A stretch of DNA of 52,414 bases from DYCT01 sp051875715 (GTDB lineage Bacteria > Bacteroidota > Bacteroidia > Bacteroidales > Bacteroidaceae): the NCBI GenBank assembly GCA_051875715.1, contig JBJEHD010000053.1, positions 1-52,414 of the forward strand. Direction: 5' to 3'. Positions within the stretch are counted from its first letter, which is position 1. Every line of letters begins with the position of its first letter. Below the pieces are notes generated by a model. That model made no database searches, had not been told where the DNA came from, and worked only from the letters and a program-made list of their open reading frames with translations. The position numbers were made by a program, and so were the translations under genes. Shown in pieces: positions 24,948 to 32,932 of this stretch.

Positions 24948-25129
24948 TTTTAAGCGTTCGAAGTGGAGATTCTGTAAGTGCTTATGAATGAGCAAGGTAA
25001 TTCGTTTACCCGTTTCTGTGGAGGGCAAATGAGATTGATATAACTATTTGCATAATAGTTAGTTACGATAATTTGAAACCCTTGAAAAGACTGCGTGGTG
25101 AAAAACGGGCGAAACAGGGGGAGGGTAGG
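24948..25129. other. Intergenic stretch before the TPR/HTH regulator gene
   Basis: AT-rich at 25020-25080. No gene, RNA fold or repeat could be supported on either strand. Confidence 0.4.
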
Positions 25130-26656
25130 CTAAAAAAGGTGCTTGTACAACAGATCTTGCCCAAAGGATTTGCCTAATTTCTCTTTGATGCGGTTCTTCT
25201 GCGAGCGGATGGCTTCGTTGCTGACACCTCTGCAGCAGGCACATTCTTTGGTGCTGAAACCTGCGAGCGAAAGGCAACACAGGTAGATGTCTTCCTGCGA
25301 CAATGGGGTGAAGGTTTGGAGGTATTGCACGAAGGACTTGAAGTCCTTGAGTACGAGTTGCTGAAAGCGGGCTTGTTTCTCCAGGCTGAGAATGCCGTTT
25401 TGTTCGCTCAACTGCTTGCACAGATTGTCGTAGGTAGTGGATTTTCGGAATTTGTTGAGGCAGCCCTCTCCTGTCTGGATGAGATTTTGGGTGATGGTCT
25501 GCTGCATGGTCTGCAGCTTGTCATAAATGGCCTGTTGCTCTTGCTGCGTTTCCTGCTGACGTTGGGCCTGTGCGAGTTGGGCCTGCAGGGCGGTCAGTTG
25601 TTGGTGCAATTGTTCGATGGTGGCAGAACTGTGTTGCAGTTGTTTGTCCATTTCGCTGGTTTTCCGGCGGGCCCGTTGCAGTTTGATCTGATGGTAAACG
25701 CCCAGGGGGAGCAGGGCGAGGAACAGAAGTATGACCCAGTAGAGCCGTTTCTCTCCGGCATGGTGGATGTGGATTTTCTCCAGTTCTTTGCTGGTGGCCG
25801 TGATGCGGACCGGGCTTTCGGACTGGTTGATGGAATCTTTCAGTTGGTAATATTGTTCCAGCCACTCGTTGTAATTGCTCCAGTGCTGTTCTTTCGCCAG
25901 ACGCGCAAGGGCCAGATAGGTGGCGGCTTGCGTATAGAGGTCCTGGCTCTGAAGGGCACGATGGCAGTAAGTCGATGCAGAGTCTGTTTGGCCCTTCATC
26001 CGGTAAATTCGGGCTTTGATGAGATAGTTGCGGTAGATGTTGTCGCTGTCGTTGCTGGTCTGGGTGGAGATGTGGTTGTGATAAAGCGCTTTGTCGTAGT
26101 CGCGCAAATCGATGTAGATGCCGGACAAGTTGTTGTGCAGGCTCGAAATCTCCTCTTGGTCCTGGATTTCGTCTGCAAACGAGAGGGCTTTCTGCAGATA
26201 GGCCAAAGCAGAATCGGGCTGGGAAAGGAAAGCAAAGTTCTTTCCGATGCCTCGCAATGACCGCGAGGCCAATGTCTTGTCCTCCAGTTTCTGGCTAAAG
26301 GACCAGGCGGTGCGGTATAGTTGCTGGGCATCCTGATAAAGCGAGTTGTTGGTGTAGAGCCGTCCTAATCGGTTGTAGATGTGCCCCTTGAGTGAGTCGT
26401 TGGAGGAGTAGGCCAGTCTGTCAATGGCATCTTGATAGAAGATGACGGCCGAGTCGGCGTTTTGTTGCCGGGCATATTGCTCGGCTTTCGCGAATGACTG
26501 GCGTGCCAGCGTCTCCTGCTTGTGCGACTGGCAGGAAAGAAACGCAAGGACGGGACAAATCAAGAAGGTAGAACGGAGGAGCAGGTGTATTTTATTCACA
26601 ACGATGAGAGGAGTAAGAAATGTAAAATGAGGATTAATCGTCTGTGTCGAAGTCAA
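25130..26656 (-). CDS. Membrane-tethered TPR protein with C-terminal helix-turn-helix
   Basis: The 508-residue frame has a lipoprotein-like signal ending AFLSC, TPR repeats (about residues 50-280), a membrane helix (about 308-327), a long Gln-rich coiled coil (about 335-400), and a C-terminal region LSLAGFSTKECACCRGVSN...IRSQKNRIKEKLG resembling a LuxR/sigma-region-4 helix-turn-helix. Bacteroidales carry many such TPR regulators placed near the membrane. The ATG at 26656 overlaps the S4-protein gene by 23 bases. A GTG at 26599 would put the signal peptide at the very N-terminus (NKIHLLLRSTFLIC) and is a plausible true start. The activating signal is unknown. Confidence 0.8.
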   Translation of the reverse strand: MTSTQTINPHFTFLTPLIVVNKIHLLLRSTFLICPVLAFLSCQSHKQETLARQSFAKAEQYARQQNADSAVIFYQDAIDRLAYSSNDSLKGHIYNRLGRLYTNNSLYQDAQQLYRTAWSFSQKLEDKTLASRSLRGIGKNFAFLSQPDSALAYLQKALSFADEIQDQEEISSLHNNLSGIYIDLRDYDKALYHNHISTQTSNDSDNIYRNYLIKARIYRMKGQTDSASTYCHRALQSQDLYTQAATYLALARLAKEQHWSNYNEWLEQYYQLKDSINQSESPVRITATSKELEKIHIHHAGEKRLYWVILLFLALLPLGVYHQIKLQRARRKTSEMDKQLQHSSATIEQLHQQLTALQAQLAQAQRQQETQQEQQAIYDKLQTMQQTITQNLIQTGEGCLNKFRKSTTYDNLCKQLSEQNGILSLEKQARFQQLVLKDFKSFVQYLQTFTPLSQEDIYLCCLSLAGFSTKECACCRGVSNEAIRSQKNRIKEKLGKSFGQDLLYKHLF

Positions 26657-27056
26657 AATCGAAATCGAAATCGTCCAGACATTCGGGGGTGGTGAACTCG
26701 TCTAAACTTCGGCGGTCTTTCTTGGTGGGGCGGCCGGTGCCCCGTGCCCGGTCGACGAAGCCGCTGATTTGGCTCATTTCCAGCAACTCGTATTGGTCGG
26801 GGGTGGTCACGTTCTCCAGATATTCGGCTACCAATTTGGCTCCGACGCGTTTTTCGATGGGCTGGAGTACCCTGAACGAATAGGTGATAGGGGGCTTGCG
26901 TACTTGTATGACATCGCCGGGTTTGACAAGGCGGGATGCCTTGACCTGGGAACCTCCGATACAGATGCGGCCTTTCTTGCAGGCCTCGGCTGCGATGGTC
27001 CGCGTCTTGAATACGCGTGTGGCCCACAGCCATTTGTCGATACGTGCTTCTGCCAT
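26634..27056 (-). CDS. S4-domain RNA-binding protein (HslR/Hsp15-like)
   Basis: The 140-residue protein has an N-terminal S4 domain, ARIDKWLWATRVFKTRT, then GGSQVKASRLVKPGDVIQV. The closest named relative is Hsp15, which rescues stalled 50S subunits. The C-terminus is an acidic tail DFDFDFDFDTDD, encoded by a hexanucleotide repeat (about 26646-26675) that could change length by slippage. It lies 40 bases after pth, and its end overlaps the regulator frame. Confidence 0.88.
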   Translation of the reverse strand: MAEARIDKWLWATRVFKTRTIAAEACKKGRICIGGSQVKASRLVKPGDVIQVRKPPITYSFRVLQPIEKRVGAKLVAEYLENVTTPDQYELLEMSQISGFVDRARGTGRPTKKDRRSLDEFTTPECLDDFDFDFDFDTDD

Positions 27057-27096
27057 AGTATGTAATCCTCTATAGTTGACAAATGATGCGGCTGGC

Positions 27097-27663
27097 TCAG
27101 CCGCGTGTGTTGTACTGGTTCATCGTGATGGAGATGCCGGCCAAACAGAAACTTTTGATGATTTCCGTGGCTGTTTGGAGGCGTTCGTCCATGGTCTGTA
27201 GGTCTTCCTTCGAAAATTCGCCCAATACGTAGTCGATTTGTCCGCCACGCGGGAAGTCGTTTCCGATGCCGAAACGCAGGCGGGCGTAAGCTTGCGTGCC
27301 CAGTATCTGGGCAATGTGCTTCAGGCCATTGTGCCCTCCGTCGCTGCCTTTCCCCTTCAGCCGCAGTGTGCCGAAAGGCAGGGAGAGGTCGTCAACGATG
27401 ACGAGCAGGTTCTCCAACGGGATGTTTTCCTTTTGCAGGTAATAGCGTACGGCGTTTCCGCTGAGGTTCATATAGGTGGAGGGCTTCAGCAGAACCAGCG
27501 TACGGCCTTTGACCGAGAGCGTGGCGGTTGCACCGTAACGCCCATCGGTAAAAACAAGATTGGACACCTTTGCCAAGGTGTCCAATACTCGGAATCCTAT
27601 GTTGTGCCGGGTGTTTTGGTACTCTGCACCAATGTTGCCCAGCCCTACAATCAAGTATTTCAT
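27097..27663 (-). CDS. pth: Peptidyl-tRNA hydrolase
   Basis: This is the usual 188-residue length. It begins YLIVGLGNIGAEYQNTRHNI with catalytic His20, contains VIVDDLSLPFGTLRLK and GSDGGHNGLKHI, and ends after the RLRFGIGNDFPRGG segment. It frees tRNA from peptidyl-tRNA dropped by ribosomes. It lies 17 bases after rplY, a common pairing (ctc-pth). Confidence 0.97.
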   Translation of the reverse strand: MKYLIVGLGNIGAEYQNTRHNIGFRVLDTLAKVSNLVFTDGRYGATATLSVKGRTLVLLKPSTYMNLSGNAVRYYLQKENIPLENLLVIVDDLSLPFGTLRLKGKGSDGGHNGLKHIAQILGTQAYARLRFGIGNDFPRGGQIDYVLGEFSKEDLQTMDERLQTATEIIKSFCLAGISITMNQYNTRG

Positions 27664-27680
27664 TGACGAGGATACTCGGA

Positions 27681-28292
27681 TTAGTTGTTAGCGGCAGCGG
27701 CAGCACCTCTGGCGGCACGGGTCAACTTGACAGCGCAAACCACGGCTTCCTTGGCGGTGATGAGCTCCAGGCCTTCGAACGAAAGTTCGCCTACCTTGAT
27801 GGTCTTGCCCAAGCCCAGGTTGGATACGTTGATGACCAACTTCTCGGGGATGACGTTGTAGAGCGCTCTCACTTTCAGTTTGCGCATCTGGAGCGTCAGC
27901 TTACCACCGGCCTTCACACCTTCGGCCAAGCCTTCGAGTTGTACGGGCACTTCCATTACGATGGGCTTCGCCTCGTCAATCTGATAGAAGTCTACGTGCA
28001 GGATAGTGTCCTTTACGGGGTGGAACTGGATGTCTTTCAGGATGGCGTTCACTACTTTGCCGTCGATGTTGAGGTCGATTACGTAGATGTGCGGCGTGTA
28101 AACCAAGTTGCGGAGGCTGTCGTAGGTTACAGAGAAGTGAGTGGCTTTGGGCAGGCCGTCTTCGCCTTTTTCAACACCGTACAATACGCAGGGCACTTCG
28201 TTGTTCTTACGCATGGCCTTCAAGGCTCTTTTCTGATCCGAAGAACGCTCTGCGATGCTTCTGGATGTTCCGTTCAATGCAAATGATTTCAT
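27681..28292 (-). CDS. rplY: 50S ribosomal protein L25/general stress protein Ctc
   Basis: The 203-residue protein has the two-domain Ctc form of L25: a 5S-rRNA-binding N-terminal domain (LKAMRKNNEVPCVLYGVEK, later HVDFYQIDEAKPI) and a C-terminal beta domain, with an Ala-rich tail (ARGAAAAANN). It binds 5S rRNA in the large subunit. pth follows directly. Confidence 0.96.
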   Translation of the reverse strand: MKSFALNGTSRSIAERSSDQKRALKAMRKNNEVPCVLYGVEKGEDGLPKATHFSVTYDSLRNLVYTPHIYVIDLNIDGKVVNAILKDIQFHPVKDTILHVDFYQIDEAKPIVMEVPVQLEGLAEGVKAGGKLTLQMRKLKVRALYNVIPEKLVINVSNLGLGKTIKVGELSFEGLELITAKEAVVCAVKLTRAARGAAAAANN

Positions 28293-28390
28293 TTCTTTAC
28301 AAAAATTGTGTTACTCTAATTAAGTTTGTTTTTCTGCTTAATCACCATCACACGATGAAGTATCGTCATACGATGCTGCAAAAGCGGGCG

Positions 28391-28421
28391 CAAAGGTATG
28401 ATTTTCTTTTGAATAACCAAA
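28391..28421 (-). promoter_or_regulatory. Promoter of rplY-pth
   Basis: On the minus strand TTTG (28418-28421), 19 bp, TACCTTTG (28391-28398). Both boxes and spacing match. The transcript would start about 90 nt before the rplY ATG, leaving a long leader. Confidence 0.75.
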
Positions 28422-28462
28422 AGGAAACATTTTATTTCTACACGAATCCGCGAAGAAACAAG

Positions 28463-28635
28463 TTAAACCCAAGTCGGTCATTCGCGTTATGATGATAACA
28501 ACTTCTATTTTTGAGAAGATGTGTTCTCGTTTTGGGGGCGCAATGGGGTTCCATTGTAACCGAGAAACGGGAAGACAGATGCCTAAAAGAAAGTTCGTTT
28601 GCGCAGGGGCGGCCTAATGACCGATTTGGGTTAAA
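28463..28635. mobile_element. MITE-like element, copy 1, with 5-bp target duplication
   Basis: The core element is 28468-28630 (163 bp). Its ends are inverted repeats, CCCAAGTCGGTCATT and the complement of AATGACCGATTTGGG. It is flanked by TTAAA on both sides (28463-28467 and 28631-28635), a perfect 5-bp target duplication. Inside, arms TTCTCG/CGAGAA and CAATGG/CCATTG nest, so the whole element folds into one long hairpin. It is about 90% identical to copy 2 at 32763. The right-hand duplication supplies the TAA stop codon of the PUR-family gene. It carries no gene, so a transposase from elsewhere must have moved it. Confidence 0.85.
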
Positions 28636-29005
28636 AATCAATGTCAATTTTGATTTCTTCGGGCTTCAGTCCGGCTGTTTCGGAATCATCGGAGGCTGCC
28701 GGCGCGTCTTCCGATGAGGCGGGGAGAGGGGCTTCGATGAACGAGATGGCTTCATTCAGCCCGTCCATGAATTTGTCGAAGTCTTCGCGGTAGAGGAAAA
28801 TCTTATGCTTTTCAAAACTTACTTGGGAGTCCTCTCCTTCACCCATCACGATCTTCTTGCTCTCTGTGATAGCCAAGAACATTTCGTCTTTCCGGTTTTT
28901 CTTGACGTCGAGGTAATAGATGCGTTTGCCGGCTTTGATGGCTTTGGAGAAGATGATTTCCTTATCGCTGGTTTCTGTATGGCTCTTTTTCTTAAACTCT
29001 TCCAT
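28631..29005 (-). CDS. PUR-family/DUF3276 nucleic-acid-binding protein
   Basis: The 124-residue protein matches the Bacteroidota DUF3276 family related to PUR-alpha. Visible blocks are IFSKAIKAGKRIYYLDVKK, DEMFLAITESKK and FEKHKIFLYREDF. PUR proteins bind single-stranded purine-rich DNA or RNA. The tail is variable and acidic, ending IKIDIDF. The stop codon lies within the target duplication of MITE copy 1, so the element inserted exactly at the end of this gene. Confidence 0.85.
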   Translation of the reverse strand: MEEFKKKSHTETSDKEIIFSKAIKAGKRIYYLDVKKNRKDEMFLAITESKKIVMGEGEDSQVSFEKHKIFLYREDFDKFMDGLNEAISFIEAPLPASSEDAPAASDDSETAGLKPEEIKIDIDF

Positions 29006-29156
29006 GGTTTTGTCCAGATACGGTTAAACACGGCATCAAAATTGAGTATTTTTTTTCAATGGGCAAAAGATAACGTGTGGAAAATCACGGCTGGCTGCCT
29101 TTTTTGCCCCGAAGGGAGGGCTTTGCGCGTAAAACTTGGATAAAAAAGGGTGTTTA

Positions 29157-29188
29157 GTTGCCGGATTCCTGCAAAAACGCTACTTTTG
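29157..29188 (+). promoter_or_regulatory. Promoter of the nusB-yajC-ybbR-coaE operon
   Basis: GTTG (29157-29160), 20 bp, TACTTTTG (29181-29188), then 36 bases to the nusB ATG. Confidence 0.7.
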
Positions 29189-29224
29189 CACTCCGTTAAC
29201 AAAGGATTTATTTTATAGAAAGGT

Positions 29225-30151
29225 ATGATTAACAGAGTTCTTATTCGTCTTAAGATTGTACAGATTGTGTATGCGTATTACCAAAATGGCAGCAAGAATC
29301 TGGATACGGCAGAAAAAGAGTTGTTCTACAGTCTGTCAAAAGCCTACGATTTATACAACTACCTGTTGTTGTTGATGGTGGCGGTGACGAAATATGCATC
29401 TAAAAAGATTGATGCGGCTAAAAACAAATTGGTCCCCTCGGAGGCAGAATTGGCTCCTTGCATGAAGTTTGTGGAGAATCGCTTTGTGGCGCAGTTGGCT
29501 GAAAACCGCCAGTTGGCCGAATTTGTGGAAACACAGAAAAAGACATGGGACAACGAACCGGAAGCAATCAAGAGCCTTTACGAAAAAATCACCAATTCCG
29601 ATATATATAAGGAATATATGGAGGCCGGCGAATCGACATACGAAGACGATCGCGAATTTTGGCGCAAGATTTATAAAAACATCATCAGCTACAATGACTC
29701 GCTTGACGAGGTACTGGAGGAGCAGAGCCTGTACTGGAATGACGATAAGGAAATTGTCGATACGTTCGTGCTGAAGACCATCAAGCGCTTCGACCCGAAG
29801 AATGGGGCAAACCAGGAACTCCTGCCGGAATTCAAAGACGAGGAGGATCAGGAATTTGCACGCCGTCTGTTCCGCCGTACCATCCTCAATGCCGACTATT
29901 ATCGCCATCTGATCAGCGAAAACACGCGCAACTGGGATTTGGATCGTGTGGCTTTCATGGATGTGGTCATCATGCAAATCGCATTGGCGGAAATCCTGAG
30001 TTTCCCCAATATCCCTGTCAGCGTCTCGCTCAACGAATACGTGGATATCGCCAAGTTATACAGTACGCCCAAAAGCGGCGGTTTTGTCAACGGTACGCTC
30101 GACGGCATTGTCAAGCAACTGACAAAGGATGGCAAACTGACCAAGAAATAA
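29225..30151 (+). CDS. nusB: Transcription antitermination factor NusB (long Bacteroidota form)
   Basis: The 308-residue protein is about twice the length of E. coli NusB. The N-terminal part (INRVLIRLKIVQIVYAYYQ) and C-terminal part (FMDVVIMQIALAEILSFPNI ... NGTLDGIV) match NusB, separated by a helical insertion typical of Bacteroidota. NusB with NusE binds boxA in rRNA leaders. It heads the operon with yajC 60 bases downstream. Confidence 0.93.
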   Translation: MINRVLIRLKIVQIVYAYYQNGSKNLDTAEKELFYSLSKAYDLYNYLLLLMVAVTKYASKKIDAAKNKLVPSEAELAPCMKFVENRFVAQLAENRQLAEFVETQKKTWDNEPEAIKSLYEKITNSDIYKEYMEAGESTYEDDREFWRKIYKNIISYNDSLDEVLEEQSLYWNDDKEIVDTFVLKTIKRFDPKNGANQELLPEFKDEEDQEFARRLFRRTILNADYYRHLISENTRNWDLDRVAFMDVVIMQIALAEILSFPNIPVSVSLNEYVDIAKLYSTPKSGGFVNGTLDGIVKQLTKDGKLTKK

Positions 30152-30211
30152 GAGGCGTCAGAGAGATTGAAAGACAGATAAAGATAACACTAATTTAATA
30201 CTGATATAATT

Positions 30212-30526
30212 ATGAACCTATTGACTATTTTATTGCAGCAAATGGGTGGTGGAAGCAATACGAGTTTCTTTGTGATGATGATTCTGATTTTCGTCATCAT
30301 GTATTTCTTCATGATTCGTCCGCAGAACAAGAAACAGAAGGAAATCCAGAACTTCCGCAAGAATCTGGAAGTAGGACAGAAGGTTGTCACCGCCGGTGGC
30401 ATCTACGGGCAGATCAAGGACGTGCAGGAGCAGACTGTCGTGCTGGAAATCGCAAACGGCGTGAGAATCACGGTCGACAAAAACTCCATTTTCGCAACGG
30501 CTCCCGACCAGACGGCTGCAAAATAA
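30212..30526 (+). CDS. yajC: Preprotein translocase subunit YajC
   Basis: The 104-residue protein has one membrane helix (about residues 13-32), then MIRPQNKKQKEIQNFRKNLE and the GQKVVTAGGIYGQIKDV block typical of YajC. YajC joins SecD-SecF at the Sec channel. The nusB-yajC-ybbR-coaE order is common in Bacteroidales. Confidence 0.95.
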   Translation: MNLLTILLQQMGGGSNTSFFVMMILIFVIMYFFMIRPQNKKQKEIQNFRKNLEVGQKVVTAGGIYGQIKDVQEQTVVLEIANGVRITVDKNSIFATAPDQTAAK

Positions 30527-30532
30527 AAAAAC

Positions 30533-31546
30533 ATGTGGCGTAGCGAATATTCTCGCTTGCGTGGCAAGGCATTTGTGGGGAAGATTAAGGACTTCTTGCT
30601 TCAGGAACAGAGCAGGGAGGTCTTAATCTTTCTGTTTTTTTTCGTCGTGTCCGGTGGCTTCTGGTTGCTCCAGACGTTGAAAGACGATTATGAGACGGAA
30701 CTGACGTTGCCGTTGCGCTTGAAGAATGTACCGAACGATGTGGTGCTGACTTCCGAACCGCCTTCGGAAGTGCGCGTGGTTGTGCAGGACAAGGGTACTA
30801 CGTTGGTGAACTATTGGGCTAGCAAGACATTTTATCCGCTGATTATTGATTTCGAGGCGTATCAGGGACGCAGCAACCAGGTGCGCATCTTGTCGAAAGA
30901 ACTGGAAAAGAAGATTACGTCGCAACTGGATGCATCGACCAAGTTGTTGTCCATTCGTCCGGATACGTTGGAGTACATCTATACGCGCGGCAAGGCAAAG
31001 AAACTACCTGTGCGCCTGTGTGGACACGTGTCCACAACGCCGTTGTATTATCTGACCGATACCATCTACACTCCCGACTCGGTGGTGGCTTATGCGCCTC
31101 AGCCGATGTTGGACACGTTGCGATGGGCCGATACGGAGGAGGTACGCTGGGAAGAACTGGAAGATACGACCCGCGTGAAACTGGCTATCCGACCAATCAA
31201 GGGTGTGAAATTTGTGCCCAGTCAGGTGGGTGTGGAACTGCCGGTCGACATCATAACAGAGAAGACCTTGGAAGTGCCTTTGGTCGGCGTGGGCTTTCCG
31301 GCCAACTGCGTGCTTCGCTCTTTTCCTTCGAAGGTGCAGGTGACCTTCCATGTGGGATTGAACCATTTCAAGCAAATCCAGGCCGACGATTTTGTCCTGC
31401 AAGCACCTTATCAAGAGTTGTTGAACAACTCCTCGGGTAAATTCCGGGTGCGTGTCACGGCCTATCCAAAGGGTGTCAGCCATATCCGGGTGACCCCCCG
31501 CGAGGTGGATTATCTTATCGAACAGATTCCGGGATATGGTGACTAA
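30533..31546 (+). CDS. YbbR/CdaR-like domain protein
   Basis: The 337-residue protein has a membrane helix near residues 31-48 and then several YbbR-type beta modules outside the membrane (ELTLPLRLKNVPND; VELPVDIITEKTLEVPLVG). In Firmicutes the YbbR protein CdaR controls the c-di-AMP cyclase; no cyclase is seen here, so that role is not implied. Start six bases after yajC; the end overlaps coaE by 11 bases. Confidence 0.85.
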   Translation: MWRSEYSRLRGKAFVGKIKDFLLQEQSREVLIFLFFFVVSGGFWLLQTLKDDYETELTLPLRLKNVPNDVVLTSEPPSEVRVVVQDKGTTLVNYWASKTFYPLIIDFEAYQGRSNQVRILSKELEKKITSQLDASTKLLSIRPDTLEYIYTRGKAKKLPVRLCGHVSTTPLYYLTDTIYTPDSVVAYAPQPMLDTLRWADTEEVRWEELEDTTRVKLAIRPIKGVKFVPSQVGVELPVDIITEKTLEVPLVGVGFPANCVLRSFPSKVQVTFHVGLNHFKQIQADDFVLQAPYQELLNNSSGKFRVRVTAYPKGVSHIRVTPREVDYLIEQIPGYGD

Positions 31547-32138
31547 GATAGGGCTGACGGGAGGCATCGGTAGCGGCAAATCCGTCGTTAGCCGATTGAT
31601 GGAGATGATGGGCGTGCCGGTCTACGTATCGGATACGGCCACGAAGCAGTTGATGCAACGGGATGAAACCATCCGATGCGGATTGTGCCGGATGGTAGGC
31701 GACGAAGTGTATGTCGGCGATTGTCTGAACAGGCCCCTGCTGGCCTCGTATATGTTTGGCCATGCCGACCGCGTGGCCGCTGTCAATGCGTTGGTGCATC
31801 CGCGTGTGCGCGAAGACTTTCGTGCCTGGGTGGCCCGGCAGGAGGCCAGTGGACATATGATGATAGGCCTTGAATCCGCCATCCTGCTGGAGGCGGGTTT
31901 TGCGTCGGAGGTGGACAAGGTGGTCATGGTCTATGCTCCGATTGAGGTTCGGCTGGCCCGGGCAATGCAACGCGATGGGGCTTCGGAGGAGGCGATACGC
32001 AGGCGCATGGCCAGTCAAATGGACGACGAGCAGAAAAAGGACAGGGCTGATTTTGTGATATGGAACGATGGACTCCGTCCGCTGATACCCCAAGTGGAAG
32101 GCCTGTTGGCGGACTTGCGGACCGGAGCCCTTTCCTAA
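31536..32138 (+). CDS. coaE: Dephospho-CoA kinase
   Basis: The 200-residue protein starts TKIGLTGGIGSGKS, the P-loop of CoaE, with YVSDTATKQLM, HPRVREDFRAW and LARAMQRDGAS as further family blocks. It phosphorylates dephospho-CoA in the last step of CoA synthesis. It overlaps the ybbR-like gene by 11 bases. Confidence 0.95.
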   Translation: MVTKIGLTGGIGSGKSVVSRLMEMMGVPVYVSDTATKQLMQRDETIRCGLCRMVGDEVYVGDCLNRPLLASYMFGHADRVAAVNALVHPRVREDFRAWVARQEASGHMMIGLESAILLEAGFASEVDKVVMVYAPIEVRLARAMQRDGASEEAIRRRMASQMDDEQKKDRADFVIWNDGLRPLIPQVEGLLADLRTGALS

Positions 32139-32174
32139 TATTTGTTTAAAAGCATTTCTTTTTCATTCGATAAG

Positions 32175-32206
32175 GTTGTTTGTCTCGGTGGCGAGTGTTA
32201 CTTTTG
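32175..32206 (+). promoter_or_regulatory. Promoter of the DUF5606 gene
   Basis: GTTG (32175-32178), 20 bp, TACTTTTG (32199-32206), 38 bases before ATG 32245. It gives this last gene of the cluster its own transcript. Confidence 0.65.
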
Positions 32207-32244
32207 CCTCCAAAATTTTTCATCTTAAAATAATAGATTGCATT

Positions 32245-32676
32245 ATGTTGAGAACCATCCTGTCCATTTCCGGAAAGCCGGGATTGTATAAATTGGTGGC
32301 GCAAGCCAAGAACATGCTGATTGTGGAAACCATCACGCCGGAGAAAAAACGGATACCCGCTTACGGAAATGAAAAGATAACATCGTTGGGCGACATCGCC
32401 ATGTACACCATCGAGGGCGAGACTCCGTTGGCCCAGGTGCTGATTGCCATTCGTGACAAGGAGAACGGCGCAGTGATTCCGTTTGATTTGAAGAAAGCAT
32501 CGTCCGATCAACTGCGTAACTATTTTGCCGAGGTATTGCCGAACTTTGACCGCGAACGCGTGTATACGTCCGACATAAAGAAACTGTTTTCCTGGTATAA
32601 TATCTTGGTGACGAACGGCATCACGGAGTTTGAGGAAAAGGAGGAAAACTCAGAAACAGATGCGAAAGCGGAATAG
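32245..32676 (+). CDS. DUF5606 family protein
   Basis: The 143-residue cytoplasmic protein matches the Bacteroidota DUF5606 family: ILSISGKPGLYKLVAQAKN, LGDIAMYT, and FDRERVYTSDIKKLFSWYNI, with an acidic tail. Function unknown. ATG 32245 is used because upstream codons cover the promoter. Confidence 0.85.
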   Translation: MLRTILSISGKPGLYKLVAQAKNMLIVETITPEKKRIPAYGNEKITSLGDIAMYTIEGETPLAQVLIAIRDKENGAVIPFDLKKASSDQLRNYFAEVLPNFDRERVYTSDIKKLFSWYNILVTNGITEFEEKEENSETDAKAE

Positions 32677-32703
32677 CAAGTCCATTCCGAACAGATAAGC
32701 GCG

Positions 32704-32760
32704 AAACGTGCAAATGCAAGCCAGGTGGAAAACAATGGCTGCGTTTGCACGTTTCTTTTT
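32704..32760 (+). terminator. Terminator of the nusB-to-DUF5606 run
   Basis: AAACGTGCAAA...AGCCA (32704-32723) pairs with TGGCT...TTTGCACGTTT (32736-32754), followed by CTTTTT. It ends two bases before MITE copy 2. Confidence 0.8.
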
Positions 32761-32929
32761 ATCCCAAATCGGTCATTAGCGTTATGATGATAACAACTTC
32801 TATTTTTGAGCAGATGTTTTCTCGTTTTGAGGGCGCAATGGGACTCCATTGTAACCGAGAAACGGGAAGACAGATGCCAAAAAGAAAGTTCGTTTGCGCA
32901 TAAAGGCCTAATGACCGTTTTGGGTTTAT
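32758..32929. mobile_element. MITE-like element, copy 2, with 5-bp target duplication
   Basis: The core is 32763-32924 (162 bp). Ends CCCAAATCGGTCATTA and TAATGACCGTTTTGGG are inverted repeats. It is flanked by TTTAT on both sides (32758-32762 and 32925-32929). Internal nested arms AACTT/AAGTT, TTTTTG/CAAAAA, TTCTCG/CGAGAA and CAATGG/CCATTG make it a fold-back element. It has the same orientation as copy 1 and also lies just past the 3' end of a minus-strand gene. Confidence 0.85.
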
Positions 32930-32932
32930 CCA

